Source: Polytrichum commune (Eukaryota; Streptophyta; Polytrichopsida; Polytrichales; Polytrichaceae). From it: a stretch of DNA of 64,000 nt. The notes under the pieces are model-generated. The model searched no databases and was not told the origin of the DNA. It saw only the letters and a list, made by a program, of their open reading frames with translations. Numbering within the stretch: position 1 is the stretch's first letter; each line of letters starts with the position of its first letter. The position numbers were made by a program, and so were the translations under genes. This document shows, in pieces, positions 45,271-57,799 of the stretch. The stretch covers positions 56,718,429-56,782,428 of the forward strand of contig OX485804.1 in assembly GCA_950295325.1 (NCBI GenBank), written 5' to 3'.

Positions 45271-47616
45271 TGATAGACTTTACATATGTCTATATGGTGT
45301 GTGCATTACTAGGTGGTGATCCACCTAAGCATCCAAAGAAGACCTATATGGTCTCTCACATGTACAAAACAACGTGGTTGAGCTACATACTCCATGAGGT
45401 TCTTAAGATGTGTTCCATCTCACATGTGAGAAGGGGATAAAAAAACAATGATGTTGAAATATAATTACATGACTATTGACTTACCCAAAGTGCAGATCTT
45501 TAGACCAAATTACAACATAATACATTCCATTTCAAAGTCTACCAGTCAATGAGCACATACAGACACCCATTTAACAACAACTAGTAAAACATGGTAGAAA
45601 AGGGTAAGATGGACATGGGTGAGTTGTTGAGCTGCTCAAGAATGTTATGTCCGTGATTGAATTTTCCAACAATGTTTCGATATGTTAGCCTAAAGTAAAG
45701 GTAATGCCGGGGCCTAGGCAGTTGATGACGTCCAATCCCAAAAACATGGTAAGTTAATGGTGTACTTGAGATAGGGTGCTTGGAATTAGTCCATGCCATT
45801 GGCTTAATTCCCAACCGCAAATGAATTGGTAGCCCCGGCTATTAACGTTCTAAGGGCCACCGCTCCACTTCCACTCCCATGTGGAATGCATTTGATACAC
45901 TAGGCGGGTGGTTTCGGTGTTCAATTGTGGTGACCCACTCACGTTCCGTGGCTACCAAGGAAACTACAAACTATATTAGCTAGGTCCTACACTAGGTCCC
46001 ATACTATGTCCTATAGAGTTTACAAGTTGAACAAATGTGCAAAGTACTCGAAGTAAGTGTTGTCGTATCGCATCCGATACTCTTATCTACAGCCCCATAG
46101 AAGCGATATGTATATATATATGTGTATATATATATAACTATCACTTGTTAGATATAGTATGGAGGAGAATCCAAGTAGTCAACTCAAAAGTTGTAAGACT
46201 CCAAAGTTGAAAAGTTTTTCATACTCTTTAAACAATGAAATGGATTCTCCAAACCATGTTCATTGTTGAACCCATGATGATGACCATATCTTGAACATAT
46301 AGCTCATTCTCGTCGTAACAATGTTTATGTCTTTTTGGTGTCCATTCTTAACTTACAAGCCTTTTCATGTACCACTCAATCATAGGCATTCAATGAAGAG
46401 GAGTGATCACACAAGATCAACTGATACCATACTAAGATATGTGGGCCTTAATTGAACACTACACTAAATATACCAATCAGTGAGTGCGGGAAATTAGTGA
46501 GGGCCAAAAATTAGTGAGGGCCAAAAATTAGTGAAGGTGATACTAAATCCCTTTACGGTATGAATGAGTGCCACCAAAAGATCTTAGATCGAAGACTAGG
46601 AAGCATTGTTCATCTCGACACTTGGCTGAAAGTACCAACACTTGGCATTGGTCACTAAATGTATCGACACTTGCCACTATTCACTGACAAGGATATGGCA
46701 TGCACTAATCACAAGCACACACTGATTTTCTTGAAATCTATGGTAAATGAGCATAGAATTTACCATGGTAATGAATTTAGTGTCACTCCGTAACAACATT
46801 AGCCCTCAATAACTTTGAGATTTGGCTAGATTATGCGTGTGACTTGAATTAGTACCGCCCTCACTAACTCGTATATTTAGTGTAGACTTTTGCAAATACT
46901 TACATTTACAGTGCACTATGTGCTCAGAATGGACACCATTCTAGATTTAGTTTTTAACACAATTATGAAGACATATGTGACCTCTTATAGAGAAAGGAGA
47001 ACATTCACTTTGACATCTTAAGCATCCTACATTTACAAACATACCATCTGTACAATCCTATACATCATTAGAGGTACAAATTTTCTTTATCAAGCTACTC
47101 AAATGTGATGACCGATTTTAAGCAATTTTGAGGAGGCTTGAACTTGCATTGAAACAAAATCTTTCCATAATTGCCTAAAACAGTTTGGTCCAATTCAACA
47201 TCTTATTGAAGAAAACCAACACCTCTTATGCTACATCTGTCCGTATGCATGACGTGCTTGTGTACTTAGGATGACTCATACAAATTCTCAACCGTCCACG
47301 TGCCCAATATCAAAAGATTATAATATTCATATATACGCTCGAATCAATGGGCACCAATGACTACTACTCCTTGGACAAAAAGGTCCGCCTCGGCCTTGAG
47401 GGGTTCAATGCTCGGTTTCACGCTCTCCCACCACCACCCCCCACCCCCAATCCATTGGACCTCGTGATATGAAGCCTTGCACTGACTCAAACTCATTGCA
47501 TGTGAGGTGGGCGAGGAGGACAGCTTGGCGGAGGTGGAATAAACCACAAATAGTTGGCATTGAATATTATATGTTTTCTCTTTAATGGCCCGGCTGGCCC
47601 GGTTGAAGTTGGAGAC
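45271..47616. other. Intergenic stretch, no gene seen
   Basis: A threefold GTGAGGGCCAAAAATTA-type short tandem is visible near 46495-46540, and a TATATA/TGTATA run near 46110-46135. The minus frame at 47344-47688 runs into the adjacent transposon and is unrecognised. Confidence 0.4.
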
Positions 47617-47624
47617 TTGAGGAG

Positions 47625-48873
47625 CAGGGCATAAAATTGACACCCTGGGGGGTGTATTTTGCTTCCTAGAGTGTCCTAGGACACCCAAATCTCAAACAGG
47701 GTGTCCCCGAGGACACCCAAATCTCAAACAGGGTGTCCCCGAGGACACCCAAAAATCCTACAAGGGTGTCCTTTTTACACCCAAAAAAATTTCAAGGTGT
47801 CCCCTGTACTTGTAGAGCCTATCAGCGTATATGTTTGACAAAGTTTTTGCAAGTTTTTCTTTTTTGACACGCAAAAACTTGCACAAAAAAAAAATGCACG
47901 TCAATTGACACGCACATTCTAGAAATTGACACGTACTGTGACTTGTGAAGAAAAAAATCACACGTCAATTGACACACTAGAAATTGAAATGACATGTATT
48001 ACTTGAGTACTATAAAGTGCAGCTCAAGTATCCGGAAAACATAACCCATAACAGTAGGAGAACTTCCTACACTCACTCACATACTTAAGTTCAACTTTGC
48101 TCTTGCAATTTCCTTTGTAACCGGGAGCTAGGACGGTGAATGGAGAGCGAGACTAACTAGGAACATGGTGAGGCAAATGTTTCTATCACCGTGGTGCCTC
48201 CACATCCTCCACTCAATATGAGTTTTTTCTTGCTTCCAACCAATGTGAGTTTTACAGTGTAGTTTGGTATTAGAGACTTTGGAAGCACAAATGAGAGTTA
48301 CAATGGCAAAAATCCCCATAGAGGCCATTGACTTTGAACAAGTATGGGTAAAATCACTATATTCGTTAATTTGAGACTTTCTCTTGTCTCAAATTAATAT
48401 ATGGACCACAACAACATGGTCTAATGTTTGAGTCGTCCTACCTAAACCATCTTGATACGAATTCTTAATTGGGTTCTTGATACGAACACCCGCTTCAAAG
48501 TATTTGCATCTTACAACATTCTCCAATATCTGTGTGATTTTATCCATGTTCTTATATTTGTCACTGTCTCAAAATGCCGAAAAAGTCCCAAATTAACGAA
48601 TATAGTCATTAAAGTGGTGTGCTATGAAAGGCCGCCGCTTGTAGGTTTGATTTGCATTGCAAGTTATGATATGTAGTGATTTTTTTGATTTTTAATTGAA
48701 ATTTTGAAATGATATTATATATTTTTCAAAATTGTACCTATTTTGACCAAAAAAAAATTTAAGAGAAATTTATGAGGACACCCAAAAATTGGAGCAGGGT
48801 GTCCTTGGGACACCCAAAATTTGGGACAGGGTGTCCCCTGGAAATTTGGCTAGGGTGTCAAATTTATGGCCTA
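47625..48873. mobile_element. 1249-bp hAT-like element with terminal minisatellites (8-bp TSD)
   Basis: Exact TTGAGGAG duplications flank it (47617-47624 and 48874-48881). The left end is CAGGGCATAAAATTGACACC and the reversed right end is TAGGCCATAAATTTGACACC, with three mismatches in 20. The 8-bp duplication and C/TAGG ends fit the hAT superfamily. Just inside each end is a run of GGACACCC...GGGTGTCC units of about 32-36 bp: about four on the left (47668-47800) and two to three on the right (48775-48860). The interior also holds an inverted pair, TATATTCGTTAATTTGAGAC at 48358 and its complement near 48585. Short interior frames (48128-48328 and 48452-48676) do not resemble a transposase, so it is non-autonomous. 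Confidence 0.9.
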
Positions 48874-48881
48874 TTGAGGAG

Positions 48882-51573
48882 GAATACCTATCGTTTTAGA
48901 GGAATCTATAGAATATACCTCCAACGAATGAAAGCAACACCGGAAGATGTCAACATGTAACTAGTTGGATTTAGAATCACTAGGATCTTGACCAACTATG
49001 CCCAAGAACTTCCTAGGCACTAGTCCGAAGTCAGCCTTCGACCTTCAGATTCAAATACACACACCCTAAAGTCCGTAATATCAACCTCCATAATGTCACA
49101 CTTTCTGCTATCTCAAAACCCTAGGGAACGGATGTTCGTAGTTCAACTCTCACTCCTTGTTGTCACATTTCTCTCCCTTATCCCACGAAATTTGTCATTA
49201 ATGCAAACCACCCAAGGAGTCAACCCACACCCTCGCATTGCGCCATGTGTCAACATGTGGAGTGTCACCTTCTTCTTCTTATGCCACTTGTTGCATGGTG
49301 GTGCATGTGTCCACCACATCGCCTGGGAAGGCCAAGTGGAGTGGACCACACTAGCGTAGGTGGCGGGAGAACGAATTCAAATCGTCCTCACATCTCCTCT
49401 GTGTTATCCCATAATGTCACATGCTACACTGATTCTATAGCATCACGCGTCCATGTTAACACTACAAAGCTCCGTAATATCACGTGCAGTTTGGTTGCCA
49501 TAGGTGTGATACTACGGAGTTTAGAGTGTATTATTGGTGGAGTCTCCACATGGCTGATGAAGACATAATGGAATCCACTGAGGTGAGCATGTGAAGCTGC
49601 ACACATCACCTCCTCCCCCGCCACCGATGCTGCATGGAATGGACACATACATAAACCCACCTCATGTGGATTTCCGGAGTCTCGCATTCCATGAGACCAT
49701 GAGTTCCCGGTTGACCTAGACACAAGGACTCGGGCCCATCCCGTGCCCCCCCCCCCCCCCCCTTTTCTTCTTTTTCCTTCTTCCCCCCTTGGGCTCATTA
49801 TTCTAATCATTGAGAGAATTAGTGGTGCGACCGAATCCACCATATATAGCTGACAACCTCGTGACATTGGAGGTCTTCTTAGTCATGTACTACTAGTCTT
49901 GGTAAAGTGTCTAGATGGGAGACGTCGGGACGTCTCGTCACCAACTTATGGCATGTAATCTTCTCATGGGATGAGCCACGTGCTAAATTAACTTCTCATA
50001 ATGACGATGGAATGACATGTTGCATGATGCAATCACATGGCGAAGCCGGGTTGATAACTATTGCAATGACCAAAATTGGGTGCTACAAAATCCCCTACCT
50101 ATGCCGAAGAAAAAGAACACAACACTATTCACTCATGCTTGGCCATTTCAGAAGATGAGTTGTATTTCAAGGGTCTCTATTGAAAATTAAAATAGAAGAG
50201 ATCCTAAAGCTTCTAGTGCTAGTAGGTTTAGTGTAATGAGTGGTGACTTTTTTTGGTAACTGAATCACATATGCAAATATGAACGTGCATGTGTTATATG
50301 CATATAGGTGGGAAATTAATTTCTTTGTGAGACTGATGGCAATCACTAGCGCAACAATGACTTGAGAAACTATAAGACGTACCCACTTGAACAAGAGGCG
50401 GACGATGCTCACATTATCTAGAGCATATTATGACAAAGGATGTTTTCAATGTGCGCTTGAAGTTTTGAGTGACCAACAACTACATCTACAAAAATTACAT
50501 GTAATATTATGTGTAGCCTACATGCAAACTTAAAACATACCACAAATGCACAATCCCTTCTTGGTAATGTTTTGCAATGGGTTTCCTTGAATCTTGAAGG
50601 GTTAGGATACAAGAGCCAAACATAATGTTCTCACCCAAACTAATGCCCATCCCTCTTGGACTCTGTGATAATCCAACCCTACCAAATTCGATTCATAATG
50701 CATAGAGAGTTTCACAAAGAGAAGATTGTCACGATGGGACACCCTCTTTCACAAAATGCTATGGTATCATCGCATTATCCAGTGTAAGGCACTAGCCCAA
50801 ATGCATTGCACATGTAAGAACCCCTCAAGCTCTTGCCCTTAGGAGCTACTTACATGTGGAAGGGCACTTGGACCCGTGCATCACCCTATACATACATTGT
50901 TGAACATAATACAATGACTTTTTGTTGTTGTATGTAACTTACAAATGCTCAAAAGGCTGTGTAAATGCTGTAAGTATCATATACCTAGGTGATGTATTGT
51001 GCAATGATTCGAGAATACAAGCATTACTTTTTCTTTCTGTTTCTTCTTGCTTGTAGCAGCAACATGCGGCTCACATTAAACAAAATTAGAGAAAAAAAAT
51101 GCAATAAATAGGGTATTGATGAGAAATTTTACCATGACATATCAACGTTTTATCAGAAAGCTTTGTGACGAGTATTATATTTCCTTTGTTTAGCAACAAC
51201 TGATCTCCTCTGCTCGGGGCCCATTTGTGGGCACTTAAAACACCAAATTATGTATGTATGTATGTATGTTGTGGCCAACAACCAAATGCAATGAGACTCC
51301 GGGCACATATATAATAAAGTGTCCACTTATTATACAAACCCCATGCTCACTCGTCGTTTGTGTCAGCCCGGCTCGTGACCTGAAATGGTCTAAAAGCCTC
51401 CCACAAGCCTTTTGAGAGTCCCCATCAAGCCAGCATGGGGATGCTACACGCTTTGTGGGTGGACACAGAACAGGCAGTGGGTTTGAACTAAGGTCCAAGA
51501 CCAAAGAAACTCTAAAATCAAGCGACCCTATTGGTCAAGGGGCATTTCTTTCAGGCCCGAGGAGGTGCACGAA
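48882..51573. other. Intergenic stretch, no gene seen
   Basis: This includes a 17-base C run at 49746-49762 and a (TATG)n run near 51250-51270. Frames at 49093-49867 on both strands cross this tract or are short and unrecognised. Confidence 0.4.
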
Positions 51574-52107
51574 GGGGTTGTTTACACCATGGACCATGAA
51601 GTTGTCCCAAGGCCTTGTAAAATCTGTGATTGGTTGTTGAACTCGTCCTGGGGCCACTTCAGTTTACGTCAAGGAACAAATGTCAGAGTGGCCATGGGGT
51701 TTAAGGTCCCCAAAAGACATATTTTAAGGCTTACATTATCCACTGACATGGTCCAAGAGGTTTTGCGGTGGGCGAGGCAAAAGAAGTGCTCTGATAAAAA
51801 AAAGGGCCCATGGCAAAGAAATAATGTTATAGAAATAGAAGATGAAGGCAAGATGACAAAAAAATGGTCAAACTTTTTTTTCTTTTCCAAAACTTCCTTT
51901 TTTGGATAGATATTGAAAAAAATCAGCACATTCACCTTTGGTGCATGGTCATTCGTCTTGGTCCACATTCGGTTTACACGTTTATACCTAGTGAGGGGCC
52001 CAAAGGCTTTGTATATTGATTATGTAAGAAATTGGACCATGAAGTCAGACCATGGAAAAGGTCATCTTCCATGGTCCGACTTCATGGTCCATGATGTGAA
52101 CCCGCCC
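51574..52107. mobile_element. 534-bp GGTTCACA-type MITE with an inner hairpin
   Basis: Left end GGGGTTGTTTACACCATGG and reversed right end GGGCGGGTTCACATCATGG continue into a shared GACCATGAAGT. Flanks are GAA (left) and TAA (right), as for the 37273-37654 element. At 52033-52091 TGGACCATGAAGTCAGACCA pairs with TGGTCCGACTTCATGGTCCA. The open frame at 51565-51909 lies entirely inside and is not a recognised protein. Confidence 0.75.
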
Positions 52108-52385
52108 TAAGTGGTTCATATTGAAGAAAATCCTCCTCCTTGTTTAAAAGATCCATTTTCTAGCTTGGATTCAATATGTTGTCCAAAATGAAGGTCCATC
52201 AACCCTTGAAAGACCAAGGAATTCAATAAACAGTCAATTACATAACATCTATGAGTCTTACCAAGTGTAAAAGACACACTCTTCAATATATGTTTTTGAG
52301 TTATATATTTGTGTACATTGTCTTATGCCATAACCAAATCTAAATTATATTCACTGGTGACATTCATGATCAAATTACTGAATAT

Positions 52386-52419
<34 letters not shown>

Positions 52420-54364
52420 GCAACCAATAACATCTAGGTTATTTGTTTTAATGCAAATCTTCAATAACTTAGAGGTATTCAATACGCATAATATGTTTGG
52501 TTCGAGTTTGGCTAGGCATGTGTATGGTATAGTGGGACATGTGCATCGGAATAACCATGGTGGAAAAACACCCACATACCTTAGGTGCCCATTTATGATC
52601 AAGCACCAAATTAGGCACATCTACTTTAGGCATCGTTTTCCCAAATACGTTGTGTTAAAGCATGCCAGATATGAGAAGCTCAGCTCATATGAGGGCTCTT
52701 CGCATAGATCGGTGGGTGTGCATGTGAAGGGGTGTTTCATTTTGATCCCAAGTTTCCTGGACCCAGATCCCGGAACCCTACAGTAAATGAAAGCCGCCCT
52801 AGATTAGGTAAGAAGAGAATGTAGAGACGCGGTTTCGGATTGGCCTAGTGCCACTCCAATTACAGACAACACTTTGTCTTCCCCATGCCCAAATTTAAAG
52901 CCAAGATTAATGCTGGGCTCCGGGTACGTACATATATACCCAATCCCCCTCTCTTTCAACTTACAGACAAAACCATCTGCTAGCTCCCTCCTCGATCTTA
53001 TGCGCCCCATGGAGCTTCTCATTATTATTGGATTACACATTCCAAGGCAAGGCCAGATTTCTGAGGAGCATGTATCTATGTACCTCTAGCTAGCCTCCTT
53101 ACAAGATATATGGAGTTCTTGTTGTACTCGGCCTCCCAAGTTCGCATTGGTCATGCAACATTCCCTCACTCGATGGGGATCTCCTCATTGTGTGTCACAT
53201 ATTACGTAAATAAATGAGTATATATAGGTAGGTATATATATATATATAGGTAGGTGGGTGTGTACAAAGTTGTTTTGCCCCGGCCTCCATATTGTTGCTT
53301 GCTAAGCACTGCAAAATGGGATTGCTTCATTCACGAGCGTACCCCTCATCCATCCATATTTAAAGGCCAATGGTGCGCGGGTATTAGGGTTCAACATGCG
53401 GCTTGGGTTTTTGTGGAGTCTACGTGAATTTGTTGGAGTTTATTCGTTATGGATGAAGGGGCTCTAGTTAAAAACAAGTCTCCTCTGTCTTCTCCCCCTC
53501 GTCTCTTTCTTCTCCCTCCTTACAGTTCGAGGATTGATTTATTCCAATTAGATCTCACTAAGTTAGTTTATTTGAGGTTTCTGATGTTATTTATGAAGGC
53601 GGCTCCTTTAGAATCGACGTTCTTAGGCTATAGAATAGTGTGATACGTTTTTGCCTTCTTAATGGGTGGGTTTATGTGGGCACGATGGATCTTTGACCTC
53701 AACTTGGGTATCGATAAGGGTGTGTATACAAGTGCGAAACATACGACCCGAACAATATCACATCCTTCAATGCCAATTTTGATACCCACTTCATATTTCC
53801 ACATATATCATCGTAAAACATCATGGTAACACCTTCCTAATTCTTGTACATCTTATGGACGTTTCTAATACCATGACCCGCATAATACCATATTTTAAGT
53901 TGTAGTTTGTTTTCGTTTTCCCAAAAACCTTCACTGATATATGGTGTATTGAAAACCAAAAAACGGGTGCCTGCACAGCATTGGTTGAGGCATATCTCTC
54001 GCAAGGCGCATGGTTTGTGATTAGTTCTTCTCAACTTTAGTCGGATAGCCTAAGTTGGGATCAATGAAGCAAGCTAATTCCAATGTCCAAAATCGATTCC
54101 GGGAACCGCCATTTCAAGTGTTCCCGACCGTTCCCCGATGGATGAATGAAACTCAACAGGTACGCTCGCCATTGAACCATTCCAACTAGGGGTATTCATT
54201 TGAGTGCTTTTCACCTGGCATCCGTGTATAAGCTTCGCCCCATCTTCCTTCCTTGTAGGCCGGCTCATTTACACGAGAATCTCATTTGACTCAAGCCCAC
54301 TCACCAATTTACACCAGGCCGGGGAACATTATGATGAGTCCCACGAACCACAATGGGTTTCGAT

Positions 54365-54367
<3 letters not shown>
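52108..54367. other. Intergenic stretch, microsatellites and small palindromes
   Basis: This has (ATAG)n at about 52386-52418, a short inverted pair at 52733-52800 (AGGGGTGTTTCATTT against AAATGAAAGCCGCCCT), TATATA runs near 53220-53250, and another GTTATGGATGAAGGGG segment at 53446. The frames at 52418-52786 and 53449-53643 have no recognised family. Confidence 0.45.
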
Positions 54368-54410
<43 letters not shown>

Positions 54411-54413
54411 TAT

Positions 54414-54444
<31 letters not shown>

Positions 54445-54470
54445 TGTATACATGTATACATACATACCGG
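54368..54470. repeat. Compound (TA)n(CA)n(TACACA)n microsatellite
   Basis: A perfect (TA) run of about 30 bp is followed by CA repeats and then CATACA/TGTATACATG units. All open frames across it are artefacts (Tyr-Ile or Thr-His runs). Confidence 0.9.
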
Positions 54471-55029
54471 CGATCGACTTACTCACCGCAGTCGTCCTCT
54501 ATGTGAAAGGACACCGCAAAAGCATCTGGAAACCCACATGATAAGTTAGTAGTCGATAGAAGGAAAGAAGAAGGGACGGGAATGAACTATATGATGGAGT
54601 GAGTGTACTTTATCACAGGCCGGCCGGTGTTGGTCAAATGTGGCGGGAACACCACCGGGGAACATGTCGGGAACGCAAGCCACTTATGGGGGAGGACTTG
54701 GAAGGGAGGGAACCTTCTGTGCACACGGCGAAGTCAGGACACCACCTAACGCCCTCGTCATAAAGTCACGGTCCTGAGCTCAGTCCCGGGTGGCCGGTCC
54801 TCATGACTCATTCAACGACTTCCCGGGGGTCATCAGGGCTCAGGACCTCGGTTGTGGACTTGACTCACCCCCCCCCCCCCCCACCACCCAGTTTCTTGTG
54901 TCTTCTTGTGTCTGCATGCGCTGATTGAGGGTTGGACTCCAGTCATGTTCCGCCAATCTACTCCTTATTGTATTTCCCCTTACTGTTTGTGTGTATAGTT
55001 GGTCTACGAAAGGCATCGGACAAACTTAC
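54471..55029. other. GC-richer intergenic stretch with a poly-C tract
   Basis: A GGTCCTGAGCTCAG ... GGGCTCAGGACC inverted pair lies at about 54769-54848, followed by a 15-base C run (54868-54882). No gene is recognised. Confidence 0.4.
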
Positions 55030-55560
55030 CCCTACAGTAGAGGCGCCCATAACCAATCACTCAAGGAAGAGATTTTGCGCCTCTAACGGAAATTAGTGTG
55101 AATATTTGAAGCCCAAAATTGGTCCGAACACATTATATTGAAGAGTACACCAATGTTGAAGAGTATGTCACGGCTGTTCATTTTGATAAGAATTTCTTCT
55201 CATTTTAGCACTTGAAACGGGGACATGTGTCATGGCATTATTGATTCCCTGGTGATACCAAAACCGAAGTTGGAGACGTAGGGTTAGTTTCCATGCAGGG
55301 TTGCTTTGCCCACCGGATTCTAGTGGAAATGTAGAATTTACCTTGTAGCATCTACGTTTCCACTAGAATCTGGTGGGCAAAGCGGCTTACATGAAAACTG
55401 ACCCTTGGAAGCCGTGAAACATGAAACCTTATTTTTACCACCCACGATATGAAATTACCGAAATCAATCCCAACTTGATCGGAAGTATGGCGCCCCATAG
55501 ATTGTATCTTGATTGGGAATAGGTGATTTTACTCTACACTTTGACACACTAGTATCATCA
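55030..55560. repeat. Dispersed repeat, copy 2 (with 124-bp palindrome at 55281-55404)
   Basis: This is the counterpart of 16130-16715. The inner palindrome has ends GGGTTAGTTTCCAT and AAAACTGACCC, and its core pairs CACCGGATTCTAGTGGAAA with TTTCCACTAGAATCTGGTG. Flanks are GTA and TTG, degraded from TTA. The insertion site is the same as in copy 1, so the palindrome was already in the ancestor of both copies. Confidence 0.75.
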
Positions 55561-57799
55561 AAGGGGTTATTTCTTATCAGGAAATGTGAGTCCCAAAAGA
55601 AAGTGGCTCCTTGCTAGGAAACAACTACATTTATTATCCCAATTGGTGCGTGTCACTATTCGGAATTATATATTGCAAAATGTCTTACTCAGGAGTTCAA
55701 TTCTTAATCATGAAAGTTCAATAGGTTGTTTGGGGGTTGTTCGGACATTATAGAACATAAACGATTCTGCTTGGTACAATATGCATTCTCATTGCATAGT
55801 TCTAGCACTATGTAACTCCAAATAATAACACACACTAATTGGGATAATCATTGTACACTAATAGAGACCCATTATTGTGGGCCACAATTATTCTCTAGAG
55901 CCCATGCTAATTCTCATAATGAAAATTGATGTGGGCCATGTTAATTGATAACCCACCTCTAAGTCTATAGTACGTAGGAATTAGCATGGGTACAAACATG
56001 GTTATTCTAGATAATTAATTTGGGTGATTATTTGTTTTTGTGCTACTTTTGATCTAAGGTGACGATTTTTTTTACATAAGGTGTTGGTTGGAAGTCTTCA
56101 TGAAGACTGAGGAGAAGACCCATGACTAGTTAGTGTACTTAAGCTTGAGTTGGATGCCATGTTGGTCTAGTATTCTCTTATGTTTTTTTAATACCACTCG
56201 GGTATCTACAATGACAACTTTACATTTTCTTGATATCATTAACGTATTGGGGATATATGTGGATATTTTCTTTCTCATACCATTCGGGCCTATACACCAT
56301 GCAAGATTCTCATATATAGATAAAAGTGTTCTAGTATCATTATGGTTTAGAACGATGTTGACCCAAACAATAACTCAGGCGTACAAAGATTCTTTCACAT
56401 TATATATCAATACGGCATTACATTTTAGGTACCCATGGGTAGCTTCTTTATTTTGATGCATCATGCATGTTGATTATTGATATCATGGGTTTGATTGCAA
56501 CTCGGAGTAATTTAGCGGTTACCTGGAAAGTGTGCCCAAGGATGGGGATTGTTTCTTGATTCCCCTTGGGGCTCCTATCGTGGGTTGTTAATTTCCCCCT
56601 TGGTGATTGTACTAGTTATTTTTGCAATTGAATCTTTCCAATTTATACCCCAAAAAAGATTATTGATGACATTTACTTGCATGTATATTGATCCAACATT
56701 GGTTTAGACCAACGATCATCACAAAGGAAGGGTGGAAACCCCCCATCAATTTGGAAATTACCTTTATCTAAAGCACTTTCACAATGGTAAGGTCATCGTC
56801 ACTTTTAGTATTGTATTTACCAGGTAAATACATTCACACTTGTTGAGGACAAAGAAAATTTCCATAAAGAATGGTTAAAAGTCAACGGACCCTCACCAAC
56901 TTGGAAATTACTTTCCATTCACTTTTTGACACAATTCGCACATTCGATCTAGAAGAAATGGATAGGTTGGGGTTGAACAAACCATAGTACTATACTAAAT
57001 ATCAAGAGGAAAACTTCTTCTAACTATTAACACTTCATATCGGGCATGTAATTATTGTATACAAGGATCTATGATGTTGGTGCCCTATACTGCAGACAAA
57101 AAACATGGTAAGGGCCCTAAAAATCCCTCATCCACATTCACATTGGGTCCTAGAGTCAAGGAATGACGGCCAAGACAAGTTGGTAGGCAAGAAGGCATGG
57201 GTAAGGTATGCCCATTGCCGGGGGGCCTTTGGCCTTGGGTGGCATTGAGGTCCACAACAATTGTCATGCTCCCAAGCGATGTCTTGTCCTATGTGTGGGT
57301 AAATGTAAAAGCTACAAAAGTATTGTGTCTTGATTTATGTATATATCTCAAAACCAAATGTATGCACATTGTACGACCAACCAACGAAAGAGAAAGCCAC
57401 ATGGATACTCAACAACAACATATAGCCATGACACCCACCACCCACCCAACTCATGCATTGTCCCCCATTAAGAAATATTATTTTACTTCCAAACATTCCG
57501 AAGATTTCTCTCGCAAATAAAGATGATCAGATTGCACCAATCATTCCCTTTGGTGTTAGCACCTTCTGGCAAATCCACAAGTTGTACACCGATCACTAAC
57601 ATCAAGGGATGTTAAATTAGGTAACTTAACTTTAGTTTAGAGGGGAGTAGGCTTTCTACCCGCTTCGTACATTCACTCTATATGAGTACCTCAAGTTAGG
57701 GGTTCCACGATCAAAATCAATCTACACAACACATAACGTTTTACAAATGTCGAAGCTAAGAGTCTATTTGGTCAAAGATTGTAAGGTGTTGATGGTAGA
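55561..57799. other. Intergenic stretch with dispersed repeat copy 2 at about 56130-56720
   Basis: The 56130-56720 portion pairs with 39400-39815. The remaining sequence is AT-rich. The open frame at 57197-57520 is unrecognised and no gene is supported. Confidence 0.4.

Noticed and set aside
54204..54549. Frames rich in Tyr-Ile and Thr-His
   Set aside because: They translate a (TA)n(CA)n microsatellite.
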